64,000 nt of DNA. Source: an uncultured Bacteroidota bacterium. Its GTDB lineage: Bacteria > Bacteroidota > Bacteroidia > Bacteroidales > P3. This document shows, piece by piece, positions 45,105 to 52,028 of the stretch. Made by a program: the position numbers and the translations under genes. The stretch is from contig CACYKY010000004.1 of NCBI GenBank assembly GCA_902775135.1, positions 62,001 through 126,000 on the forward strand. The letters run 5' to 3'. Within the stretch, counting starts at the first letter, position 1. Each line of letters starts with the position of its first letter. The notes beneath the pieces are model-generated. The model saw only the letters and a program-made list of their open reading frames with translations. It was not told where the DNA came from and did not search any database.

Positions 45105-45145
45105 TCGGAGTTGACTCGGAGTTGACTCGGAGTTGACTCGGAGTT
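45105..45145. repeat. TCGGAGTTGAC 11-mer tandem repeat
   Basis: 3.7 perfect direct copies of an 11-bp unit. Related CGGAGTTGA occurs at 46241 before the ABC transporter gene. Confidence 0.9.
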
Positions 45146-45171
45146 TGCTCCAGCCCTCTGCTCAGGGCCAT

Positions 45172-45375
45172 TTAGCCACAAATTTCCTTCCAGGAGAGGT
45201 CCGGATACTGAAATTCAGAACCGCTCATGTGAGCTCCCAGGACGGGGAAAAGCATCGGAACGAGGGGTTCATGCATGTCTTTTGAGGCCTGAGAGAGGAG
45301 AATTTGGATACATTCTGTCCCTTTTCCGAGGTGTGGCATCTTGGGTGCCGAGGTTTTGGTGATGTCGTATTTCAT
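45172..45375 (-). pseudogene. Truncated N-terminus of a DUF3987-like mobile-element protein
   Basis: 67 codons from ATG 45375: MKYDITKTSAPKMPHLGKGT ... LLSQASKDMHEPLVPMLFPV ... ICG and a stop. The text resembles the N-terminus of DUF3987/VirE-type proteins common in Bacteroidota mobile and accessory islands, but stops before any ATPase motif. I read it as a truncated relic; the family call is tentative. The codons upstream of ATG 45375 fall into a GTTCCGGTT iteration, so a longer start would be repeat-derived. Confidence 0.4.
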
Positions 45376-45415
45376 TGTTTGATTGCTTTTTAGGTGAGAA
45401 TTAACTTTTGAAAGA

Positions 45416-45437
45416 GCGTTCCGTTCCGGTTGTTCCG
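45416..45437. repeat. 22-bp inverted repeat, left arm
   Basis: Begins GCGTTCCGTTCCGG and is the exact complement of 45543-45564, with 105 bp of AT-rich DNA between. It includes the TTCCGGTTG iteration. Confidence 0.92.
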
Positions 45438-45542
45438 GTTGTTTTTTAAGGGGTATCACTTTTTTCGATTTCTTTTATATATTATTAATTATTAATTAGT
45501 TATAATATATAAGAAGGGGATTGGGCATACCTTTTTTTTAAT

Positions 45543-45564
45543 CGGAACAACCGGAACGGAACGC
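45543..45564. repeat. 22-bp inverted repeat, right arm
   Basis: Perfect 22/22 inverse of the left arm at 45416-45437; the match ends sharply on both sides. The spacer contains ATTAATTATTAATTAG and poly-T tracts. Confidence 0.92.
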
Positions 45565-45575
45565 ATTGGGTTTGA

Positions 45576-45842
45576 TTAGATGGTTGATAAATACTTCATT
45601 CTATGAGGCTTATAGAGTTTTCGGTAGGACTTGAGGAAAGAGAGGATGGAGAGATGTTCATCGCGTAGCATGCTCACTATGAGGATTTTGCCGTAGCGCT
45701 TGGGAAACCGGAACTGGAATATGATACTTTTTTTGGTTTCCTTGACCTCGCCGTGGGGGGTGCGGAAGAGCGTTTTGTAGCGGTGGCCGGAGTCGGAGGC
45801 GTAGGGGTGGAAGGAGGAGGTACCGTTGTCGAGGGTCTCCAT
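45576..45842 (-). CDS. Unrecognised 88-residue frame
   Basis: From ATG 45842 it reads METLDNGTSSFHPYASDSGH, then RTPHGEVKETKKSIIFQFRF and YGKILIVSMLRDEHLSILSF. No family is recognised. Its 5' end abuts the broken exonuclease/helicase fragment in another frame, and its 3' end abuts the inverted repeat, so it may itself be a fragment. Its composition looks protein-like (mixed hydrophobic and basic). Confidence 0.35.
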   Translation of the reverse strand: METLDNGTSSFHPYASDSGHRYKTLFRTPHGEVKETKKSIIFQFRFPKRYGKILIVSMLRDEHLSILSFLKSYRKLYKPHRMKYLSTI

Positions 45843-46168
45843 GCGGCCTTCTTGGCGTCGTTGACGGGATTATTCAGCTCGTCCACTTACAACTTATCAT
45901 CTTTTACCAAACGATGATATGGCTTATTGGGGAAAAGGAGCGGAGAGAGAGGTAATGTGTCGATATAGGTATGTTTGCCTTTGATGTCGGAAAACTTCAG
46001 ATCAAAATTAATGATATTATGACCACATACGAACTCGATATCGAATAAATACTTCTGAAATTCATCCAAAGAATGAGTGTGCAGTACCGCACCATCATCA
46101 CGGACGACACCGAAATCTTTTACCTGTTTATTTTGAAAGCCAACTTCAGTATCTATAAAAGCAATCAT
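45843..46168 (-). pseudogene. N-terminal exonuclease fragment of a RecQ-like helicase, disrupted
   Basis: ATG 46168 opens MIAFIDTEVGFQNKQVKDFG, a DEDD-type 3'-5' exonuclease start (DTE), followed by FVCGHNIINFDLKFSDIKGK and YIDTLPLSPLLFPNKPYHRL. These features recall the N-terminal nuclease domain of large RecQ-family helicases in Bacteroidota. A TAA at 45887-45889 interrupts KDDKL-VDELNNPVNDAKK, which continues in the same frame, and homology then ends at about 45845. The rest of the gene is missing. Nonsense mutation plus truncation mark it as dead; the family call is from memory of the motif pattern. Confidence 0.6.
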
Positions 46169-46373
46169 GCTTTATCGTCGTAATTTTTGAGAGTATCTAT
46201 AAAGTGTCCCGTGTCAGTTTGTCGCCGTTTTGAAGGCGGACGGAGTTGAGTGGCTGAGTAGTTTTTGGCTGGCGCGGGGTGGGGGCTCCCGGTCTTTTCG
46301 GTGGAATGGGGCAAAAAATGCGAAGAATAATAGGGACGGCAAAATTTTTTGTGGGTTCTTGCGTTATGGTGGT

Positions 46374-48161
46374 GTGAATAGGAACAATACGATACTAGAA
46401 GTGAAAGGGCTTTCCATTGCCTTCGAAGGACGCAAGGTGGTGGAGGACTTGAGCTATACGCTGGGACGCGGGGAGACGCTGGGCATCGTGGGGGAGAGCG
46501 GGAGCGGCAAGAGCGTGAGCACGCTGGCGCTGATGGGGCTGCTGCCGAAGAAGGCCTCCATCACGGGAAGCGCACGACTGGAGGGTACGGAACTGCTGGA
46601 GCTCGACGAGGAGCAGATGCGGGAGGTGCGCGGGAGGCGCATCAGCATGATCTTCCAGGAGCCCATGACGAGTCTGAACCCCGTGCAGAAATGCGGCGAG
46701 CAGGTGGTGGAGATGATGCGGGCGCACGGATCGGCAGGCGACGAGCGGGAGAAGGTGATAGAACTGTTTAAAGAGGTGCTCCTCCCCCGCCCCGAGAAGA
46801 TCTTCGACAGCTACCCGCACGAGATCAGCGGTGGGCAGAAGCAGCGGGTGATGATAGCGATGGCGCTCGTCAACAAGCCCGATATCATCGTGGCCGACGA
46901 GCCGACGACGGCCCTCGACGTGACGGTGCAGAAGACCATCCTGGAGCTGCTGAAGCAGCTGCAGCAGAAATACGGCACAAGCATTATCTTCATCACCCAC
47001 GACCTGGGGGTGATAGGTCAGATAGCGGACAGGATCATGGTGATGTATCGCGGCAAAATGGTGGAACAGGGCGCCGCCTACGACATCCTGCACCACCCAC
47101 GGGAGCCCTACACCCAAGGGCTGCTGGCCTGCCGTCCACCGCTGGACAGCCGTCCGGAACGGCTACCGACGGTGGAGGAGTTTCTTAATGGAGTGATCCA
47201 AGAGGGAGTGAAAGGGAGGGAGATCCAAGAGGGAGTGAAAGGGAGTGAAAAGGGAGTGAAAGGGAGTGAAAGGACAAATGCGGGTGAGAATCTGGAGGGA
47301 GTGAAAGGGAGTGAGGAGGGAGTGAGAGGGAGTGAAAGGACAATAGCTGGAGGGAGTGAGAGGACAAGTGTGGGAGGGGTGCTGATTTCTGTGAAGGATC
47401 TTTCTGTTACCTATACTTTGAAGAAGAGTCTTTTCGGGAAGGCGCTGCAGACGCTGAAGGGTGTGGACGGCATCACGTTCGACATCATGGAGGGCGAGAC
47501 GCTGGGATTGGTGGGTGAGAGCGGCTGCGGCAAGAGCACGCTGGGGCGTGCCCTGCTGCACCTGATAGACCATAGCGCGGGGAACATCAGCTACCGGGGG
47601 CGGATGCTCGACACCTTCAGCCGGAGCGAGATGCAGGCCTTGCGGCCGAAGCTGCAGATTATCTTCCAGGACCCCTATTCGTCGCTGAACCCGAGGATTA
47701 CGATAGGCGACGCCATCGCGGAGCCGCTGGAGGTGCACAGACGGATGTCGCGGCAGGAGCGGAAGGAGGCCGTCATAGACCTGATGGAGCAGGTGGGGCT
47801 GGAGGCCGACTGGTACAGCCGCTACCCGCACGAGTTCAGCGGCGGCCAGCGCCAGCGAGTGTGCATAGCGCGGGCCCTGATCCTGGAGCCGGAGCTGGTG
47901 GTGTGCGACGAGAGCGTGTCGGCGCTGGACGTCAGCGTGCAGGCGCAGGTGCTGAACCTGCTGAACGACCTGAAGCGGCGTCACCACTATACCTACCTCT
48001 TCATCACCCACGACCTGTCGGTGGTGAAATTCCTATCGGACCGCATCATGGTGATGCAGAAAGGAAAGATCGTCGAGAGCGGCGCCCCCGACGACCTTTT
48101 CAGCCATCCGCAGACGGCATACACGCGGAGCCTCATCGAGGCCATCCCGCGCATTGACTAG
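46374..48161 (+). CDS. Fused peptide ABC transporter ATPase (DppD-DppF type)
   Basis: 595 residues from GTG 46374 (VNRNNTILEVKGLSIAFEGR); the longer frame to 46230 has no family text and includes repeats. Two ATPase domains are fused: Walker A GESGSGKSVSTLALM near 40 with SGGQKQRVMIAMAL near 152, and GESGCGKSTLGRALL near 381 with SGGQRQRVCIARAL near 489. The layout matches GsiA/YejF-like peptide importers; membrane partners are not in the window. The linker (278-330) is a run of EGVKGSE-type repeats encoded by GGGAGTGAAA units and extends the usual length. Confidence 0.9.
   Translation: MNRNNTILEVKGLSIAFEGRKVVEDLSYTLGRGETLGIVGESGSGKSVSTLALMGLLPKKASITGSARLEGTELLELDEEQMREVRGRRISMIFQEPMTSLNPVQKCGEQVVEMMRAHGSAGDEREKVIELFKEVLLPRPEKIFDSYPHEISGGQKQRVMIAMALVNKPDIIVADEPTTALDVTVQKTILELLKQLQQKYGTSIIFITHDLGVIGQIADRIMVMYRGKMVEQGAAYDILHHPREPYTQGLLACRPPLDSRPERLPTVEEFLNGVIQEGVKGREIQEGVKGSEKGVKGSERTNAGENLEGVKGSEEGVRGSERTIAGGSERTSVGGVLISVKDLSVTYTLKKSLFGKALQTLKGVDGITFDIMEGETLGLVGESGCGKSTLGRALLHLIDHSAGNISYRGRMLDTFSRSEMQALRPKLQIIFQDPYSSLNPRITIGDAIAEPLEVHRRMSRQERKEAVIDLMEQVGLEADWYSRYPHEFSGGQRQRVCIARALILEPELVVCDESVSALDVSVQAQVLNLLNDLKRRHHYTYLFITHDLSVVKFLSDRIMVMQKGKIVESGAPDDLFSHPQTAYTRSLIEAIPRID
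47205..47362. repeat. GGGAGTGAAA repeat in ABC ATPase linker
   Basis: Roughly a dozen imperfect GGGAGTGAAA/GGGAGTGAGA units lie in frame between the two ATPase domains. Confidence 0.9.
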
Positions 48162-48190
48162 TGTACCACGAGGCGGCGTACGAAATAGAA

Positions 48191-48227
48191 ACGGGTTCCA
48201 CGGTCGAAGATCGTCCACGGAACCCGT
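48191..48227. other. Hairpin after the ABC ATPase gene
   Basis: ACGGGTTCC pairs with GGAACCCGT. An A run follows on the plus strand, so it is not a classic terminator for the gene before it. It may be a stem-only stop signal or a palindromic repeat. Confidence 0.4.
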
Positions 48228-48273
48228 CTAGAAAAAAAAATGTATGGTGGTTTGTGAAATCCTTCGACTCCAA

Positions 48274-48675
48274 TTAGCGGCGTTTCTTGCTGGCCTCCTT
48301 GGCCTCGACGGTCATGGTGGCATGGGGCACGATCATGAGGCGCTCCTTGGGGATGAGCTTGCCGGTGGCCTGGCAGATGCCGTAGGTGCCGTTCTCGATG
48401 CGGATGAGTGCGGCGCGGAGGTCGCGGATGAACTTCTGCTGGCGAGCGGCGAGTTTCTGGTTTTCTTCCTTCAGCAGCACATTGCTGCCCTCTTCGAGGG
48501 TTTTGAAGGTGGGGGCGGTGTCGCTGACGTCGTTTTCGCTGCCGGCGACGGCCTGCTGCAACATTTCAAGGTCTTTCTCTGCTTTGGCAATCTTCTCGAG
48601 GATCAGGGCCTTGAACTCCTGCAATTCTTCAGGAGAGTAGCGGTTTTTCTCAACTTGTTTCTCTTTTGATTCCAT
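48274..48675 (-). CDS. TraR/DksA family transcriptional regulator
   Basis: 133 residues from ATG 48675 (MESKEKQVEKNRYSPEELQE). A long N-terminal coiled coil is followed by the DksA/TraR C-terminal motif GTYGICQATGKLIPKERLMI, then VPHATMTVEAKEA. The family binds RNA polymerase through its secondary channel. Three of the four zinc cysteines are absent (only GIC remains), as in zinc-free variants. TATTTTTG at 48699-48706 is a candidate -7 element. Confidence 0.85.
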   Translation of the reverse strand: MESKEKQVEKNRYSPEELQEFKALILEKIAKAEKDLEMLQQAVAGSENDVSDTAPTFKTLEEGSNVLLKEENQKLAARQQKFIRDLRAALIRIENGTYGICQATGKLIPKERLMIVPHATMTVEAKEASKKRR

Positions 48676-48744
48676 AGTAGTGTTCCTTTTTCCGGATGCA
48701 AAAATAGGCATTTTCCCCCACATGGAGGAAAAAACATATCAACA

Positions 48745-49278
48745 TCAATTGTTGATATCGCCAAGATATAAATCAATCAAGCCGTTAGGGGCGGCGATGA
48801 AGAGTGTTTTCGTGTCGCGGTCGACTTTTTTTATCACCTCATCGATGACGGGAATGAGGATTTCGGTGTCGTTTTTGATGATTTGGAAGAGGGGTTGTGC
48901 GGGGTATTCGATGACCTGCTGGAGGGTGCCGATGTCGCCCTTTTCCTCGTCTACCACCTTGAAACCCAGCACCTCGTGGAAGTAGAACTTATTCCCTTCG
49001 AGTTTGGGGAGGAGGTCGAGGGGGAGATAGAGGGAGTGGCCGACGAGGGCGGCGGCCTGGTCGGGGGAGAGGTCCTCGAAGGTGGCTACGGCCTTGTTGC
49101 CATTGAGGTTGTCGAGATGGAAGAAATAGGGCACGAGTTGGCCTTTGACCTCGACGAAGGCGGAGTCGAGGCCGAGGTAGTCCTCGGGGGTATCCACATC
49201 GAGGAACATCACCACCTGCCCTTTCACGCCCCAAGGCTTGGTGATGCGTCCCAGATAAAAGCAATCGTCAATCTTCAT
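48745..49278 (-). CDS. rimM: Ribosome maturation factor RimM
   Basis: 177 residues. The N-terminal domain opens CFYLGRITKPWGVKGQVVMF, the classic RimM start; the C-terminal PRC-barrel domain has FHEVLGFKVVDEEKGDIGTL and EILIPVIDEVIKKVDRDTKT. It assists 30S assembly through S19. It lies downstream of rpsP, its usual partner, but a strong hairpin separates them, so it may depend on read-through or on its own unseen promoter. Confidence 0.94.
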   Translation of the reverse strand: MKIDDCFYLGRITKPWGVKGQVVMFLDVDTPEDYLGLDSAFVEVKGQLVPYFFHLDNLNGNKAVATFEDLSPDQAAALVGHSLYLPLDLLPKLEGNKFYFHEVLGFKVVDEEKGDIGTLQQVIEYPAQPLFQIIKNDTEILIPVIDEVIKKVDRDTKTLFIAAPNGLIDLYLGDINN

Positions 49279-49348
49279 AATCGGACTTTTTTAGGGTAAC
49301 GGCGAGCGTCGCTTTTTATTGTGTCGCTTAAGCAACCGCATAAAAAAA

Positions 49349-49372
49349 GAGAAGCGCACATGTGCGCTTCTC
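49349..49372 (-). terminator. rpsP terminator/attenuator
   Basis: GAGAAGCGCACA and TGTGCGCTTCTC form a perfect 24-bp palindrome, followed by a T7 run on the minus strand, between rpsP and rimM. Confidence 0.85.
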
Positions 49373-49414
49373 CTGTTGTTTGTTGTTGTCTACGTTGTCG
49401 TTAGACAAAGGATT

Positions 49415-49984
49415 TTAAGCCTCGGCGGGAGCTTCGGTCTCGGCGGCGGGGGCATCGCCCTCGGCGTTCTCGGCGTTCTCGGCGGCTTCGGCGGCAGCCT
49501 TAGCGGCAGCCTCGGCCTCGGCGGCAGCCTGACGCTTGGCGGCGACGGCGGCAGCCTTGGTCTCGTTGGCCTTCTTCTCGGCCTCGAGGCGGGACTTGCG
49601 GGTGTTGCGGGCGTTGTTCTCGACCTCGCTCTTCACGCTATTGATTTTGGCTTCCTTGGCCTGCAGCCACTCGTTGAAACGCACATCGGCGGTCTCCTGG
49701 CTGATGGCACCCTTCTCGACACCGATCTGGAGGTGACGACGGAGGAGGACACCCTTATAGCTGAGGATACGACGGACGGTGTCGCTGGGTTGAGCACCAT
49801 TCTTGACCCATTCGACGGCGCGGTCGAAGTTGAGGTCGATGGTGGCGGGGTTGGTCAACGGATTGTAGGTGCCAAGCTTCTCGATAAATCTTCCATCTCG
49901 AGGTGCACGACCATCCGCAACAACGATGTGGTAGAAAGGCTGATTCTTTTTACCATGACGCTGAAGTCTAATTCTTGCTGGCAT
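49415..49984 (-). CDS. rpsP: 30S ribosomal protein S16
   Basis: 189 residues. The S16 core is [40 protein letters not shown] and [21 protein letters not shown] long Ala/Glu-rich extension ([20 protein letters not shown]) doubles the length, as is common in Bacteroidota S16. It helps 30S assembly. A strong promoter lies at 50038-50068. Confidence 0.96.
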   Translation of the reverse strand: MPARIRLQRHGKKNQPFYHIVVADGRAPRDGRFIEKLGTYNPLTNPATIDLNFDRAVEWVKNGAQPSDTVRRILSYKGVLLRRHLQIGVEKGAISQETADVRFNEWLQAKEAKINSVKSEVENNARNTRKSRLEAEKKANETKAAAVAAKRQAAAEAEAAAKAAAEAAENAENAEGDAPAAETEAPAEA

Positions 49985-50037
49985 AATTGTTTGTTTTTTA
50001 AATGTTTATTAATAATTGTTGTTAAATTAACAGACTG

Positions 50038-50068
50038 CAAAGGTACGAACATTTTTGAAACTGGCAAA
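50038..50068 (-). promoter_or_regulatory. rpsP promoter
   Basis: TACCTTTG (50038-50045) with TTTG (50065-50068) 19 bp upstream on the minus strand: near consensus. Confidence 0.8.
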
Positions 50069-50298
<230 letters not shown>

Positions 50299-51687
50299 AT
50301 GAGCCTTATCAAATCCATTTCCGGCATCCGCGGTACCATCGGCGGACGTCCCGGCGAGGGGCTGAGCCCCATCGACGTGGTGAAGTTCACCACCGCATTT
50401 GCCACCTTCCTGAAACAGCAGAATCCGGGCCGACGCCTGCGTCTGGCCGTGGGTCGCGACGCACGTCTGAGCGGTCCCATGGTGGACCGCCTCGTGGTGG
50501 GCACCCTCGTGGGTTGCGGCGTCGACGTGTTGGAGACGGGCCTAAGCACGACCCCCACCACCGAGATGACCGTCATCGACGGCCATTGCGACGGTGGCAT
50601 CATCATCACCGCCAGCCACAACCCCAAGCATTGGAACGCCCTGAAGCTGCTCAACGCCAAGGGTGAATTCATCAACGACGCCGAAGGCAAGGAGGTGCTG
50701 CGTCTGGCCGAGAGTGCCGACCTGCAGTATGCCGAGGTCGACGACCTGGGGCAGGTGACCGTCGAAGAGGACTGGATTGACCGCCACATAGAGCGTGTGC
50801 TGGGATTGAAACTGGTTGACGTGGAAGCCATCAAGAAAGCCCACTTCAAGGTAGCCGTGGACGCTGTGAACTCCACGGGCGGCTTGGCCATCCCGCGCCT
50901 GCTGCGCCGATTGGGGGTGGAGCAGGTGGTGGAGCTGAACTGCGAGCCCACGGGCCATTTTGCGCACAACCCCGAGCCCATCCCGCAGAACCTCACGCAG
51001 ATCAGCGACTGCGTGCGCGACAACCATTGCGACCTGGGCATCGTGGTGGACCCCGATGTGGACCGCTTGGCGCTGGTGTGCGAGAGTGGCGAGATGTTCG
51101 GCGAGGAGTACACGCTGGTGAGCGTAGCCGACTATGTGCTGCAGCACACGCCGGGCAACACGGTGAGCAACCTCTCGTCGTCGAGAGCCCTGCGCGATGT
51201 GACGCGCCGCTATGCCGGCTGCGAATACAACGCCGCCGCCGTTGGCGAGGTGAACGTCACCACGCTGATGCGTGAGACCCACGCCATCATTGGCGGCGAG
51301 GGCAACGGAGGCGTTATCTATCCCGAGCTGCACTACGGCCGCGACGCCCTGGTGGGTGTGGCCCTCTTCCTCACCCTGCTGGCCAAGAAGGGCATGAAGG
51401 TGAGCGAGTTGCGCAAGACCTATCCCGAATATATCATCAGCAAGAACCGCAAGGACCTGACGCCCGACATGGACGTTGACGCCCTGCTGGCCAAGGTTGC
51501 CAAGCTCTACAACGGCATGGCCGGTGTGGAGAAGGTGACGACCATCGACGGCGTGAAGATTGACTTTGCCGACGGGTGGGTGCACCTGCGCAAGAGCAAC
51601 ACGGAGCCCATCATCCGCATCTACAGCGAAGCCGCCACCGAGGCCCGCGCCAACGAGCTGGCGCAGCAGGTGATGCAGCAGATATGA
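50299..51687 (+). CDS. glmM: Phosphoglucosamine mutase / phosphohexomutase
   Basis: 462-residue alpha-D-phosphohexomutase. SISGIRGTIGGRPGEGLSP opens domain 1; GGIIITASHNPKHWNALKLL near residue 105 has the phosphoserine; LGIVVDPDVDRLALV is the metal loop; GGEGNGGVIYPELHYGRDAL is the sugar loop; HLRKSNTEPIIRIYSEA is the phosphate loop. The GEGNGG and SGIRGT patterns favour phosphoglucosamine mutase (UDP-GlcNAc supply), but phosphomannomutase activity cannot be excluded. It ends at a strong terminator. Confidence 0.88.
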   Translation: MSLIKSISGIRGTIGGRPGEGLSPIDVVKFTTAFATFLKQQNPGRRLRLAVGRDARLSGPMVDRLVVGTLVGCGVDVLETGLSTTPTTEMTVIDGHCDGGIIITASHNPKHWNALKLLNAKGEFINDAEGKEVLRLAESADLQYAEVDDLGQVTVEEDWIDRHIERVLGLKLVDVEAIKKAHFKVAVDAVNSTGGLAIPRLLRRLGVEQVVELNCEPTGHFAHNPEPIPQNLTQISDCVRDNHCDLGIVVDPDVDRLALVCESGEMFGEEYTLVSVADYVLQHTPGNTVSNLSSSRALRDVTRRYAGCEYNAAAVGEVNVTTLMRETHAIIGGEGNGGVIYPELHYGRDALVGVALFLTLLAKKGMKVSELRKTYPEYIISKNRKDLTPDMDVDALLAKVAKLYNGMAGVEKVTTIDGVKIDFADGWVHLRKSNTEPIIRIYSEAATEARANELAQQVMQQI

Positions 51688-51698
51688 GAAATGAGAAA

Positions 51699-51745
51699 TA
51701 AAAAAAAGGAGCTGGCGTATCGGTATGATACGCCAGTTTTTTTTA
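51699..51745 (+). terminator. Terminator after the mutase gene
   Basis: CTGGCGTATC (51712-51721) pairs with GATACGCCAG (51727-51736), followed by T8. An A run on the other side makes it usable by the converging pspC operon as well. Confidence 0.92.
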
Positions 51746-51803
51746 TAGGTGCTACGCCATAGGCATCGCATAAAGAAGCCAGCCGTTTCAACGGCCATAA
51801 TGG

Positions 51804-52013
51804 TTAGCGTTCTATCTGGTTGTCTTCGGGGGCGGCGATCCAGACGATGAGGTAGGCCCAAATGCCGAGGAAGCCGAAGAAGATGGAGACCAGGAAGAGG
51901 ATGCGGACGACCGTTGGGTCGATGTTGAGATACTTGGCGATGCCGCCGCAGACACCAGCGACCTTGCGGTCGGTGGTGCTGCGGGTGAGGCGACGATAAC
52001 TATTGTTTTCCAT
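51804..52013 (-). CDS. PspC domain protein
   Basis: 69 residues. RSTTDRKVAGVCGGIAKYLN is the PspC signature and FLVSIFFGFLGIWAYLIVWI is one membrane helix. PspC-type proteins take part in envelope stress responses. It ends a minus-strand run and starts 15 bp after the M3 peptidase stop, so it is likely co-transcribed with it. Confidence 0.9.
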   Translation of the reverse strand: MENNSYRRLTRSTTDRKVAGVCGGIAKYLNIDPTVVRILFLVSIFFGFLGIWAYLIVWIAAPEDNQIER

Positions 52014-52028
52014 TCTTGCGATTGAACT

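Noticed and set aside
46230..46373. N-terminal extension of the ABC ATPase from 46230
   Set aside because: The text (EWLSSFWLARGGGSRSF) has no ABC features and includes the CTGAGT repeat; GTG 46374 starts just before the conserved domain.
48191..48227. Hairpin as intrinsic terminator of the ABC gene
   Set aside because: The stem is followed by A, not T, on the coding strand.
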